A stretch of 46,649 bases of DNA, taken from contig NZ_WVVW01000018.1 of NCBI RefSeq assembly GCF_009857815.1, positions 1 to 46,649 on the forward strand, in the 5' to 3' direction. Numbering within the stretch: position 1 is the stretch's first letter; each line of letters starts with the position of its first letter. Below the pieces are notes generated by a model that was given only the letters and a program-made list of their open reading frames with translations, was not told the DNA's origin and made no database searches. This document shows, one piece after another, positions 25,123-33,741 of this stretch. The position numbers and the translations under genes are program-made. This DNA comes from Pseudomaricurvus sp. HS19 (GTDB lineage Bacteria > Pseudomonadota > Gammaproteobacteria > Pseudomonadales > Cellvibrionaceae).

Positions 25123-25656
25123 ATGAAATTAACGCATCTACTGATCGCCGGGCTGGTTGCCATGCCTATTGGCATTGCACACGCGCAGACCGTAACCGGT
25201 TCCAGTCAACAACAGGCACTTTCTCCCGCGCAGCAAAGCTTTCTGAATCAATTAGCGGTGCATATGCAGGGCTTGGTAGGCAGAAACCCACAGGCTCTGC
25301 AACAATCGCTGATGGAGTTTGTTGGCGCCTACCCTGATGTTGCTGTAGATCTGATCCCGGAAATCGCGGACCTGGTGGGCCCGATGGGACTCACAATGGC
25401 AGAGGATGCATCCGCTCCGACTGGTACTCCACACCCTACCGTTAGCGAATATTTAACGAGTCAGCTGGCACAGATGGGCTATACCCCATCAGTTATTGCA
25501 AACAGTGGCGCTACTGGTGCTGGCGGTGGTGGTGCAGGAAACCAGCCCCCGGGCTTTGGGCAGCCGGGGCAACTAAATAATGGGACTGGCCAGCAACCTA
25601 GCGGTGGGGTCGTGCCCGTGCTAGTAGAGCAGCAACTAAGCGGCTCACCAACCTAA
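25123..25656 (+). CDS. secreted protein of unknown function
   Basis: A 177-residue protein with a clear signal peptide (residues 1-22, cleavage after AHA-QT). The mature part has a helical segment (about 30-90, with LSPAQQSFLNQLAVHMQGLV and YPDVAVDLIPEIADLVG) and a low-complexity tail rich in G, Q, P and N (about 128-165). AAAGGAC about 10 bases before the ATG supports the start. A strong terminator follows at 25710. I do not recognise a family. It is one of two plus-strand genes in the minus-strand EPS region and is followed by the O-antigen-ligase-type gene, so a periplasmic or surface role linked to the polysaccharide is possible but not shown. Confidence 0.7.
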   Translation: MKLTHLLIAGLVAMPIGIAHAQTVTGSSQQQALSPAQQSFLNQLAVHMQGLVGRNPQALQQSLMEFVGAYPDVAVDLIPEIADLVGPMGLTMAEDASAPTGTPHPTVSEYLTSQLAQMGYTPSVIANSGATGAGGGGAGNQPPGFGQPGQLNNGTGQQPSGGVVPVLVEQQLSGSPT

Positions 25657-25709
25657 GGGTTGATCGCGGTATCGGTAGACTATCCCGATTTGCGGAACTG
25701 ACGATTGAG

Positions 25710-25734
25710 AAACCCGGCATTGCCGGGTTTTTTA
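25710..25734 (+). terminator. Rho-independent terminator after the secreted-protein gene
   Basis: AACCCGGC, loop ATT, GCCGGGTT, then a T run. Perfect 8-base stem 55 bases after the stop codon. A very good intrinsic terminator. Confidence 0.9.
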
Positions 25735-25795
25735 TTGTTCGTTCAGACGAGATGATTCGCAGCAGATCGGTGTGGTTGGGTAGCCGTTTGAAGGG

Positions 25796-25951
25796 ATTGC
25801 CCGGACGATAAGGTGAATTCCGGTACAGCCAGAAGATGAGATGGTCTGGGGTAGCGGGTTCATGCGAAAGAGAGAAAGATCGCCCGGGGGATAAGGTGAA
25901 TTTCGGCGCAGCCGGAAGATGGGATGGTCTGGGCCACCGGGCTCCTACGAT
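25796..25951 (+). repeat. two tandem copies of an extended REP-like element
   Basis: Two imperfect copies about 83 bases apart: the first around 25796-25861, the second at 25878-25948. Both contain GATAAGGTGAATT and GATGGTCTGGG. The second starts GATCGCCCGG and ends CCGGGCTCCTAC, the same ends as the short REP-like elements, so it looks like a REP with extra sequence inside. A relative is at 3171-3213. Confidence 0.6.
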
Positions 25952-26025
25952 AAGAGGGGGCTGGTCCGTGACAGAGCCGAGCGCCGACCGTATGATGCCT
26001 ACCCATATTTTATCTATTCAGATTT

Positions 26026-27438
26026 TTGACCGTGCCTGCTGCTTCTTACCCCAATATATCCCTAACATCTGATCGCTTTGTCTACGCCCTGTTTCTGGGG
26101 TTGCTGGTGTGGCTGCCGATGCCGCTGGGGAGCAATCGCCCCTGGGCGTGGCATCTGCTGGAACTGATAACCTTTGGGCTGTGCGCCTGGTGGGTTGCGC
26201 TGCATTGGCGTGGCTCAGTGACGGCGCCGACGGCGTTACGGGAGGGGCGCACCGCCGTAATGTGCCTGCTGTTGTTTGCCGGGGTGATGTTGTTGCAGTT
26301 ACTGCCGTTGCCTGTGGAACTGATCGCCCTACTGCGCCCCTTTGATGCACAACTGGAAACGGGCAGCTGGGCGCCGGTCTCGGTCGACACGCAGACCACA
26401 TGGATGCACGCCCGCACTACCCTGGCGTTTACGGCGCTGGCCTTTTTAACCCTGGCCCTGATTCGCACCCCCGGGCGCTTGCGCGCCCTGGCGCTGGCAC
26501 TGCTGATCAGCGGTACCTTGCAGGCGGTATACGGCAGCCTGATGACCTTGTCCGGCAGTGAGTACGGCTTTTTTATCAAGAAGCAGCATTACCTCGGTAA
26601 CGCCACCGGCACCTTTGTAAACCGTAACCATCTGGCCAACTACCTGATCCTCTGTATTGCCGCCGGTACCGGCCTACTGTTGTCTGATCTCTATCAGCGC
26701 TCCGCCAAAAGCTGGCAGGAAAGCGGTCGGCGCCTGCTGGATACCCTGCTGGGCAGCAAGGTGCGAGTGCGGATTGCACTGGCCATGATGGTGATTGCGC
26801 TGGTACTGACCCGCTCCCGCATGGGCAATACGGCGTTCTTTTTCAGCCTGTTGGCCACCGGCTTCATCTGGTTGTGGCTGACCCGGCGCATTACCCGCGG
26901 CAGTATTATTTTGCTGATCAGCCTGGTGGTGATCGACTCGTTGATTGTGGGTGCCTGGTTTGGCTTTGATAAGGTGGCCGAGCGCCTTGAGGGCACCGCC
27001 TTTACCAAAGAGACCCGGGACGAGGTCAACCGCGACACCTGGACGCTGATCAAGGATCAGCCGCTGCTGGGTTCCGGCGCCGGCACCTATTTTGAAGTCT
27101 TCCCCCGCTACCGGCAGCAGGATATTCCCATCTATTACGACCACGCCCACAACGACTACTTCCAGTTTGTGGTGGAGCACGGCGTGCTGGGCTGCCTGCC
27201 GCTGCTGGCCTTTATCCTGCTATCGGTACGACAGGCCATCGCCACCATGCGCCAGCGCAAGACGCTGCAGTTCCAGGCCATGGCCTTTGCCCCGGTGATG
27301 GTGGTCATCGCCCTGCTGCTGCACAGCACAGTGGATTTCAGCCTGCAGATACCGGCCAACGCTGCGACGGTGGTGGTGTTGATGACGTTGGCGTGGGTGG
27401 TTAGGTATATGCCGAGGATGAAACAAAGCAGGAGCTAG
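26026..27438 (+). CDS. O-antigen ligase / Wzy_C-family membrane protein
   Basis: About 470 residues with 11-12 membrane helices and the Wzy_C (O-antigen ligase/polymerase) region: the large periplasmic loop around 310-375 carries GSGAGTYFEVFPRYRQQ and YYDHAHNDYFQFVVEHG, the signature of this superfamily. It could polymerise the EPS or attach it to an acceptor. No ATG fits: translation would start at TTG 26026 or GTG 26032, with no clear Shine-Dalgarno. GC-rich codon use matches the core EPS genes, unlike the Wzy-like protein at 20652. The stop codon TAG (27436-27438) is the first CTAG of heptamer array C. Confidence 0.87.
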   Translation: MTVPAASYPNISLTSDRFVYALFLGLLVWLPMPLGSNRPWAWHLLELITFGLCAWWVALHWRGSVTAPTALREGRTAVMCLLLFAGVMLLQLLPLPVELIALLRPFDAQLETGSWAPVSVDTQTTWMHARTTLAFTALAFLTLALIRTPGRLRALALALLISGTLQAVYGSLMTLSGSEYGFFIKKQHYLGNATGTFVNRNHLANYLILCIAAGTGLLLSDLYQRSAKSWQESGRRLLDTLLGSKVRVRIALAMMVIALVLTRSRMGNTAFFFSLLATGFIWLWLTRRITRGSIILLISLVVIDSLIVGAWFGFDKVAERLEGTAFTKETRDEVNRDTWTLIKDQPLLGSGAGTYFEVFPRYRQQDIPIYYDHAHNDYFQFVVEHGVLGCLPLLAFILLSVRQAIATMRQRKTLQFQAMAFAPVMVVIALLLHSTVDFSLQIPANAATVVVLMTLAWVVRYMPRMKQSRS

Positions 27439-28078
27439 GTGCTAGGTGCTAGGTGCTAGGTGCTAGGTGCTAGGTGCTAGGTGCTAGGTGCTAGGTGCTA
27501 GGTGCTAGGTGCTAGGTGCTAGGTGCTAGGTGCTAGGTGCTAGGTGCTAGGTGCTAGGTGCTAGGTGCTAGGTGCTAGGTGCTAGGTGCTAGGTGCTAGG
27601 TGCTAGGTGCTAGGTGCTAGGTGCTAGGTGCTAGGTGCTAGGTGCTAGGTGCTAGGTGCTAGGTGCTAGGTGCTAGGTGCTAGGTGCTAGGTGCTAGGTG
27701 CTAGGTGCTAGGTGCTAGGTGCTAGGTGCTAGGTGCTAGGTGCTAGGTGCTAGGTGCTAGGTGCTAGGTGCTAGGTGCTAGGTGCTAGGTGCTAGGTGCT
27801 AGGTGCTAGGTGCTAGGTGCTAGGTGCTAGGTGCTAGGTGCTAGGTGCTAGGTGCTAGGTGCTAGGTGCTAGGTGCTAGGTGCTAGGTGCTAGGTGCTAG
27901 GTGCTAGGTGCTAGGTGCTAGGTGCTAGGTGCTAGGTGCTAGGTGCTAGGTGCTAGGTGCTAGGTGCTAGGTGCTAGGTGCTAGGTGCTAGGTGCTAGGT
28001 GCTAGGTGCTAGGTGCTAGGTGCTAGGTGCTAGGTGCTAGGTGCTAGGTGCTAGGTGCTAGGTGCTAGGTGCTAGGTG
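27435..28078 (+). repeat. heptamer array C, 92 x CTAGGTG
   Basis: Ninety-two uninterrupted CTAGGTG units counted from coordinates, starting in the stop codon of the ligase-type gene and running into the terminal module at 28079. Confidence 0.98.
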
Positions 28079-28159
28079 CTAGAGGATTATGCTCTTTGGG
28101 TTCGCTTTTCCTAGTCCCTAGAAGCGAAGCGTCCTCGTACCTAGAAGCGCAGCGCCCTA
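28079..28159 (+). repeat. element C tail: terminal module plus GCGNAGC modules
   Basis: CTAGAGG then ATTATG, GGGTTCGCTTTTCCTAGTCC, a GCGAAGC module and a GCGCAGC module. The last CTAG (28157-28160) supplies the TAG stop of the minus-strand epimerase gene. Confidence 0.85.
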
Positions 28160-29152
28160 GTACCTCCCCTTGAACCAATCCACAAATCTCTTCATCCCTT
28201 CCTGAATGGTGGTACTGGGCTTGAAGCCTGTGGCTTGTTGCAGGCTGTCGATGTCGGCATAGGTACGGGGCACGTCGCCTGGCTGCATGGGGAGGTAGAT
28301 TTTATCGGCCTCTTTGCCGCAGGCGGATTCGATGGCTTCGATAAATTCGGTGAGCTGGATGGGTTGGTTGTTGCCGATGTTGTAGACGCGGTAAGGGGCG
28401 CTGCTCATGGCGGGGTCGGTGCCGTGCCAGTTGAGATCGGCTTTGGGGATAACATCCTGGATGCGGATGACACCTTCAACGATATCGTCGACGTAGGTGA
28501 AGTCGCGCTGCATCTGGCCATTGTTAAAGACTTTGATGGGTTCGCCCTTGAGGATGGCGTCGGTAAACAGCCATGGCGCCATGTCGGGGCGCCCCGCCGG
28601 GCCGTAGACGGTGAAGAAGCGCAGGCCGGTGGTGGGGATGTCGTACAGGTGCGAGTAGGCGTGCGACATCAGCTCGTTGGATTTTTTGGTGGCGGCGTAG
28701 AGGGAGACCGGGTGATCGACGCCGTCGCTGGTAGAGAACGGGATCTTGGGGTTCATGCCGTAGACGGAGCTGGATGAGGCGTAGACCAGGTGTTCGACCT
28801 TGTGGTGACGGCAGCCTTCGAGAATGGTCATGTGGCCCGTCAGGTTGGAGTCGACGTAGGCCATGGGGTTTTGCAGGGAGTAGCGTACGCCCGCTTGTGC
28901 TGCCAGATGGATAACCCGCTGGAATTGTTCTTTGGCAAACAGATCAGCCATGCCGTCGCGGTCGGCGAGGTCGAGCTTGATAAAGCGGAAGTTGTCGTAG
29001 GGAGCGAGCTGGGCGAGACGATAGTCCTTGAGGCGTACGTCGTAGTAGTCGTTGAGGTTATCGATACCCACGACGTCGTGCCCCTGCTCCAGCAGGCGTT
29101 TGGCGGTGTACATGCCTATGAAGCCGGCGGCTCCTGTTACCAGATATTTCAC
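28157..29152 (-). CDS. UDP-glucuronate 4-epimerase-type NAD-dependent epimerase
   Basis: A 331-residue extended short-chain dehydrogenase/reductase. The Rossmann motif is TGAAGFIG at 6-13, the catalytic serine region is YASSSSVYG near 124-132, and the active pair is YAATK near 152-156. IDNLNDYYDVRLKDYRL near 35-51 and GVRYSLQNPMAYVDSN near 88-103 are typical of UDP-glucuronate 4-epimerases (LspL/Cap1J type), which turn UDP-GlcA into UDP-GalA. The next genes upstream, Ugd and GalU, make UDP-GlcA, consistent with this. The stop codon is part of the element C tail and element D lies upstream of the gene, so it is bracketed by two long arrays. Confidence 0.9.
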   Translation of the reverse strand: MKYLVTGAAGFIGMYTAKRLLEQGHDVVGIDNLNDYYDVRLKDYRLAQLAPYDNFRFIKLDLADRDGMADLFAKEQFQRVIHLAAQAGVRYSLQNPMAYVDSNLTGHMTILEGCRHHKVEHLVYASSSSVYGMNPKIPFSTSDGVDHPVSLYAATKKSNELMSHAYSHLYDIPTTGLRFFTVYGPAGRPDMAPWLFTDAILKGEPIKVFNNGQMQRDFTYVDDIVEGVIRIQDVIPKADLNWHGTDPAMSSAPYRVYNIGNNQPIQLTEFIEAIESACGKEADKIYLPMQPGDVPRTYADIDSLQQATGFKPSTTIQEGMKRFVDWFKGRY

Positions 29153-29196
29153 GGTATTCCTTTTGCCTCTTTCCCTGTGAGTTCGCGCTTGGGCTG

Positions 29197-29224
29197 TGGA
29201 TTCCCGCCTGCGCGGGAATGACGG
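29197..29224. repeat. GGGAAT-type palindromic repeat
   Basis: GGATTCCCGCCTGCGCGGGA then ATGACGG, just before heptamer array D and about 45 bases upstream of the epimerase start codon. Confidence 0.85.
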
Positions 29225-29229
29225 AAGTT

Positions 29230-29880
29230 CTAGGTTCTAGGTTCTAGGTTCTAGGTTCTAGGTTCTAGGTTCTAGGTTCTAGGTTCTAGGTTCTAGGTTC
29301 TAGGTTCTAGGTTCTAGGTTCTAGGTTCTAGGTTCTAGGTTCTAGGTTCTAGGTTCTAGGTTCTAGGTTCTAGGTTCTAGGTTCTAGGTTCTAGGTTCTA
29401 GGTTCTAGGTTCTAGGTTCTAGGTTCTAGGTTCTAGGTTCTAGGTTCTAGGTTCTAGGTTCTAGGTTCTAGGTTCTAGGTTCTAGGTTCTAGGTTCTAGG
29501 TTCTAGGTTCTAGGTTCTAGGTTCTAGGTTCTAGGTTCTAGGTTCTAGGTTCTAGGTTCTAGGTTCTAGGTTCTAGGTTCTAGGTTCTAGGTTCTAGGTT
29601 CTAGGTTCTAGGTTCTAGGTTCTAGGTTCTAGGTTCTAGGTTCTAGGTTCTAGGTTCTAGGTTCTAGGTTCTAGGTTCTAGGTTCTAGGTTCTAGGTTCT
29701 AGGTTCTAGGTTCTAGGTTCTAGGTTCTAGGTTCTAGGTTCTAGGTTCTAGGTTCTAGGTTCTAGGTTCTAGGTTCTAGGTTCTAGGTTCTAGGTTCTAG
29801 GTTCTAGGTTCTAGGTTCTAGGTTCTAGGTTCTAGGTTCTAGGTTCTAGGTTCTAGGTTCTAGGTTCTAGGTTCTACGTT
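29230..29880 (+). repeat. heptamer array D, 92 x CTAGGTT plus CTACGTT
   Basis: Ninety-two perfect CTAGGTT units and a last variant unit CTACGTT (29874-29880), leading into the terminal module. The unit is the same as in arrays B and I and in the same orientation as B. Confidence 0.98.
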
Positions 29881-30049
29881 CTACAGCATTATGTCCTTTG
29901 CCTTTCCTAGTACCTAGCAGCGAAGCGTCCTCGATCCTAGAAGCGAAGCGTCCTCGCCACTCGAACCTAGAAGCGAAGCGTCCTCGCCACTCGAACCTAG
30001 AAGCGCAGCGCCCTCGGCCCTAGTAGCGAAGCGGCCCTAGTCCCTTCCC
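29881..30049 (+). repeat. element D tail: terminal module plus five GCGNAGC modules
   Basis: CTACAGC then ATTATG and TTTCCTAGTACCTAGCAGCG, followed by five modules (GCGAAGC or GCGCAGC), two of them with the same CGCCACTCGAACCTAGAA spacer in tandem. It ends just before the TAA of ugd. It has more modules than the other tails. Confidence 0.85.
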
Positions 30050-31441
30050 TTAGATCTTCGGCTCCACCGACAACCCACGCCCAATGGCGTAGTAGGCAAT
30101 GCCTTTACCCTGCATCACTTGCGGGTCGAACAGGTTGCGGCCGTCGACGATCACGGGGTTACTGAGCTGGGATTTGATCAGGTCGAAGTCCGGGGCGCGG
30201 AAGTTGGGCCACTCGGTGCAGATGACCAGGGCGTCGGCGCCTTTGAGGGTGGCTTCTTTGGTGCCCATCAGGTGCAGGTCGTCGCGGCTGCCGTAGATGC
30301 GCTGGCACTCTTCCATGGCTTCCGGATCGTAGGCCTGGACGTTGGCTCCCACACTCCACAGGGCTTCCATCAGCGCGCGACTGGACGCTTCGCGCATGTC
30401 GTCGGTTTTGGGCTTGAAGGAGAGCCCCCACAGGGCAATGGTTTTGCCCGCCAGGTCGTTGTTGAAGTAGTGGTTGAGGTAACCAAACAGCTTCTCTTTC
30501 TGGCGGTAGTTGACCGCTTCTACCGCTTTCAGGATCTGGCTGTTGTAGCCGATGCCGTCGGCGGTGCGGATCAGTGCCTGTACATCCTTGGGGAAGCAGG
30601 AGCCGCCGTAACCGGCGCCGGGGTAGATAAACTGGTAACCGATACGGGTGTCGCTGCCGATACCTTTACGCACGTTCTCGATGTCGGCACCCACCTGCTC
30701 GGCGATGTTGGCCATCTCGTTCATAAAGCTGATTTTGGTGGCCAGCATGCAGTTGGCGGCGTACTTGGTCAGCTCGGCGCTGCGGGCATCCATAAAGATC
30801 ATGCGATCGTGGTTGCGGTTAAACGGTGCGTAAAGTTCACGCATCACCTTGGTGATGTGCTCTTCGTCGTCGCCGGGGCGAATGCCAATCACGATACGGT
30901 CCGGGCTCATGCAGTCAGCAACCGCGGCGCCTTCCTTGAGGAATTCGGGGTTGGAGACTACGGCAAAAGGCTGGGTGCCAGCACTGGATTGCTTCGCTGC
31001 GCTCGCAATGACGGCATCGCGGGCTGCCAGTGTGGCAGCGATGGTGTTCGCCACTTTGTCGGCGGTGCCTACCGGGACGGTGGACTTGTCCACTACGATT
31101 TTGTAGTCGTCCATGTGGGTGGCGATGGTGTTCGCCACGGCCAGTACGTATTTGAGGTCGGCGCTGCCGTCTTCGTCGGGCGGGGTGCCAACGGCGATAA
31201 ACTGTACTTCGCCAAACTTCACGCCTTCGGCGGCGTCGGTGGTGAAGTGCAGCAGGCCGGCTTCGTAATGCTCTTTGACCAGCGGCGTCAGGCCCGGCTC
31301 ATAGATGGGGATGCTGCCCTGCTTGAGCTTTTCGATCTTCTGCGCGTCCACGTCCACACAGCAGACCTGGTGTCCTGCGTCTGCCAGTACGGCGGCCTGT
31401 ACCAGGCCGACGTAGCCGATTCCAAATACGGTAATTTTCAT
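30050..31441 (-). CDS. ugd: UDP-glucose 6-dehydrogenase
   Basis: A 463-residue enzyme oxidising UDP-glucose to UDP-glucuronate with two NAD. N-terminal NAD domain [20 protein letters not shown], central [20 protein letters not shown] near 163-182, catalytic-cysteine region [14 protein letters not shown] near 271-284, and C-terminal UDP-binding domain with [14 protein letters not shown]. Compared with the family there is an extra segment around residues 142-154 (VIASAAKQS) that exactly matches a short interspersed DNA repeat at 30985-31014, inserted in frame in a surface loop between the first helix-strand units. The enzyme is probably still active because all motifs are intact. Operon with galU (62-base gap). 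Confidence 0.95.
   Translation of the reverse strand: MKITVFGIGYVGLVQAAVLADAGHQVCCVDVDAQKIEKLKQGSIPIYEPGLTPLVKEHYEAGLLHFTTDAAEGVKFGEVQFIAVGTPPDEDGSADLKYVLAVANTIATHMDDYKIVVDKSTVPVGTADKVANTIAATLAARDAVIASAAKQSSAGTQPFAVVSNPEFLKEGAAVADCMSPDRIVIGIRPGDDEEHITKVMRELYAPFNRNHDRMIFMDARSAELTKYAANCMLATKISFMNEMANIAEQVGADIENVRKGIGSDTRIGYQFIYPGAGYGGSCFPKDVQALIRTADGIGYNSQILKAVEAVNYRQKEKLFGYLNHYFNNDLAGKTIALWGLSFKPKTDDMREASSRALMEALWSVGANVQAYDPEAMEECQRIYGSRDDLHLMGTKEATLKGADALVICTEWPNFRAPDFDLIKSQLSNPVIVDGRNLFDPQVMQGKGIAYYAIGRGLSVEPKI
30985..31014. repeat. interspersed repeat inside ugd, in frame
   Basis: The sequence GGATTGCTTCGCTGCGCTCG then CAATGACGG is a repeat type also seen at 38547 onward and at the window start. 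Here it encodes VIASAAKQS on the minus strand without breaking the frame. Confidence 0.8.
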
Positions 31442-31503
31442 AGCGTTCCAGTTACTACTTTGGCATTCAAGTCAGATGACAGCCCCGGGGCTGACCGACA
31501 AGG

Positions 31504-32430
31504 TTAGCCGTTGGCTGTTTCATTTTGTGTTTGGGTCAGTTCCTGCAGCAATTCTCGCACACCAGCACCGACTTCGCTGTGCTGCAGGGCGTATTCCATC
31601 TGCGCGCGCATATAACCCAGCTTGTTGCCACAGTCGTGGCTCTTGCCAACGATGCGGTAGGCGTCTACCTGAGCCTGCTTCAGCAGGTCGTCGATGGCGT
31701 CGGTAAGCTGGATTTCGCCGCCGGCACCAGGCTGGGTGCGGGCCAGCAGGTCCCAGATGGAGGCAGGCAGTACGTAGCGACCTACCACGGCCATATTGGA
31801 CGGGGCGGCATCCACAGAGGGCTTTTCCACCATGCCGTCGATGCGGGCGCTGCCGCCTTCGTTCAATTCGGCGCCAAGACAGTCAACCACGCCGTATTTG
31901 GTCACCTCTTCCCAGGCTACCGGCTCTACCATGATCTGGCTGGCACCGCTGGTGTGGAAGTTACGCACCATGGCGGCGAGGTTATCACGACCCAGGTCGG
32001 AGCGGTGCTGGTCTACCAGCACATCCGGCAGCAGCACGGCAAAGGGGGCATCGCCCACCACCGGCTTGGCGCAGAGAATGGCGTGGCCCAGGCCCTTGGC
32101 TTCGGCCTGGCGTACGGAGATGACGGTCACGTCCTGCGGCACGATGGAGCGCACCTCTTCCAACAGCTGGCGCTTGAGGCGCTTCTCCAGCTGGGCTTCC
32201 AGCTCGAAGGTGGTGTCGAAGTGGTTTTCGATGGCGTTCTTACTGGCGTGGGTCACCAGCACAATCTCTTTGATGCCCGCGGCAATCGCCTCGTTGACGA
32301 CATACTGAATCAGCGGCTTGTCGACAATGGGCAGCATCTCTTTGGGAATCGCCTTGGTGGCGGGCAACATACGGGTGCCCAGGCCAGCCACGGGGATAAC
32401 TGCCTTGGTGACGGGAGCTGATGTGGACAT
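31504..32430 (-). CDS. galU: UTP-glucose-1-phosphate uridylyltransferase
   Basis: A 308-residue nucleotidyltransferase making UDP-glucose from UTP and glucose 1-phosphate. Motifs are [19 protein letters not shown] near 11-29 (nucleotide binding), [15 protein letters not shown] near 31-45, [11 protein letters not shown] near 112-122, and [20 protein letters not shown] near 197-216. Length is normal for gammaproteobacterial GalU. It supplies UDP-glucose to Ugd downstream and to the WcaJ-like enzyme. The gap of about 430 bases upstream holds heptamer element E and its tail further out. Confidence 0.95.
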   Translation of the reverse strand: MSTSAPVTKAVIPVAGLGTRMLPATKAIPKEMLPIVDKPLIQYVVNEAIAAGIKEIVLVTHASKNAIENHFDTTFELEAQLEKRLKRQLLEEVRSIVPQDVTVISVRQAEAKGLGHAILCAKPVVGDAPFAVLLPDVLVDQHRSDLGRDNLAAMVRNFHTSGASQIMVEPVAWEEVTKYGVVDCLGAELNEGGSARIDGMVEKPSVDAAPSNMAVVGRYVLPASIWDLLARTQPGAGGEIQLTDAIDDLLKQAQVDAYRIVGKSHDCGNKLGYMRAQMEYALQHSEVGAGVRELLQELTQTQNETANG

Positions 32431-32645
32431 ATTCTATATTCCTTTATGGGTTTTCTAACGCCGCTCGGTCCGTTGAGCATAGCGGTGATTTGGCTGTGGT
32501 GCGCTTAGTGGGAAGGGACCTGTCGACAGACCATCCAAACCTGAAACCTCCGGCAAATCCCCGTTCTACGCCCTGTAAACTGCGACGGTTCTGACAGCGG
32601 CACAAGTTACCACTTAGGGGGAGGCTGATCAATCGCGGGGAGGGG

Positions 32646-32715
32646 CTAGGAGCTAGGAGCTAGGAGCTAGGAGCTAGGAGCTAGGAGCTAGGAGCTAGGA
32701 GCTAGGAGCTAGGAG
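32646..32715 (+). repeat. heptamer array E, 10 x CTAGGAG
   Basis: Ten units, then CTAGGGG leading to ATTATGCTC. A short member of the same element family. Unit and terminal module match element F. The remaining bases between galU and the array (32431-32645) show no gene; they should hold the galU promoter. Confidence 0.95.
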
Positions 32716-32863
32716 CTAGGGGATTATGCTCGTTGGGTTTGCTTTTCCTAGTACCTAGAAGCGCAGCGTCCTCGAACCTCAAAGCGAAGCGCCCTGAACC
32801 CTGTAGCGAAGCGTCCTAGAAGCGCAGCGTCCTCGCCCCTCTAAGCGCAGCGCCCTGCCCCTA
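32716..32863 (+). repeat. element E tail: terminal module plus GCGNAGC modules
   Basis: CTAGGGG then ATTATGCTC, GTTTGCTTTTCCTAGTACC and five modules (GCGCAGC and GCGAAGC mixed), ending at the TAG stop of rfbA (32863-32861). Confidence 0.85.
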
Positions 32864-33727
32864 AAACTCCATCACATCGAGCAAATATTGCCCATACCCA
32901 CCCTTCAGCAGTGGTTGTGCCAGATCGCGCATCTCGGCGTCCGAGATCCACTTCTGGCGCCAGGCGATCTCTTCGGGGCAAGCGATCTTGAGGCCCTGGC
33001 GTTGTTCGATGGTCTGGACGAAGAGGCCTGCGTCCATCAGGGAGTCGTGGGTTCCGGTATCGAGCCAGGCGGAGCCGCGTCCCATCAGCTCCACCTGCAG
33101 GTCACCACTCTCAAGGTACATTTTGTTGAGGTCGGTGATTTCCAGCTCGCCGCGGGCGGAGGGCTTGATTTGCTTGGCCATCTCGACCACGTTTTTGTCA
33201 TAAAAATAGAGGCCGGTAATCGCATAACGGGATTTGGGGTGCGCCGGCTTCTCTTCAATGCTGATAGCCTTGCCCTCGTCATCGAACTCCACCACACCAA
33301 AGCGCTCCGGGTCTTTCACCGGATAGGCGAAGACCGTAGCTCCCTGCTGCTTTTGGGTGGCAGCTGTCATGGCACCACTAAGGCCATGGCTGAAAAACAG
33401 GTTGTCGCCAAGCACCAGCGCACAGCTGTCACCACCGATAAACTCCTCGCCAATCAGGAACGCCTGAGCCAGGCCGTCCGGTGAGGGCTGGATGGCATAT
33501 TGAAGGGAGATACCCCACTGGCAGCCATCGCCCAGCATCTGGGAAAAGCGGGGGGTATCCTCAGGAGTGGAAATAATCAGGATCTCGCGAATCCCCGCCA
33601 GCATCAACGTGCTGAGCGGGTAATAGATCATCGGCTTGTCGTAGACCGGCAGCAGTTGTTTACACACACCCATAGTGATGGGGTAAAGACGTGTACCGGA
33701 ACCTCCGGCCAGAATAATTCCTTTCAT
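32861..33727 (-). CDS. rfbA: glucose-1-phosphate thymidylyltransferase
   Basis: A 288-residue enzyme (RfbA/RmlA) making dTDP-glucose from dTTP and glucose 1-phosphate, first step to dTDP-L-rhamnose. Motifs are [20 protein letters not shown] near 8-27, [18 protein letters not shown] near 29-46, [10 protein letters not shown] near 102-111 and [20 protein letters not shown] near 154-173. Length is normal. Last gene of the operon rfbC-rfbD-rfbB-rfbA, 14 bases after rfbB. Its TAG stop touches the repeat tail of element E. Confidence 0.97.
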   Translation of the reverse strand: MKGIILAGGSGTRLYPITMGVCKQLLPVYDKPMIYYPLSTLMLAGIREILIISTPEDTPRFSQMLGDGCQWGISLQYAIQPSPDGLAQAFLIGEEFIGGDSCALVLGDNLFFSHGLSGAMTAATQKQQGATVFAYPVKDPERFGVVEFDDEGKAISIEEKPAHPKSRYAITGLYFYDKNVVEMAKQIKPSARGELEITDLNKMYLESGDLQVELMGRGSAWLDTGTHDSLMDAGLFVQTIEQRQGLKIACPEEIAWRQKWISDAEMRDLAQPLLKGGYGQYLLDVMEF

Positions 33728-33741
33728 TTTCTACTCCGTAC

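Noticed and set aside
4409-30049. Telomere-like repeats or replicon ends
   Set aside because: The arrays resemble telomere units superficially, but they are internal, four in one window, and between genes of one pathway.
4409-30049. Pure assembly artefact
   Set aside because: Length similarity is suspicious, but short arrays E-I, the conserved terminal modules and the different unit types at each locus cannot come from an assembler alone. Length remains open, the existence does not.
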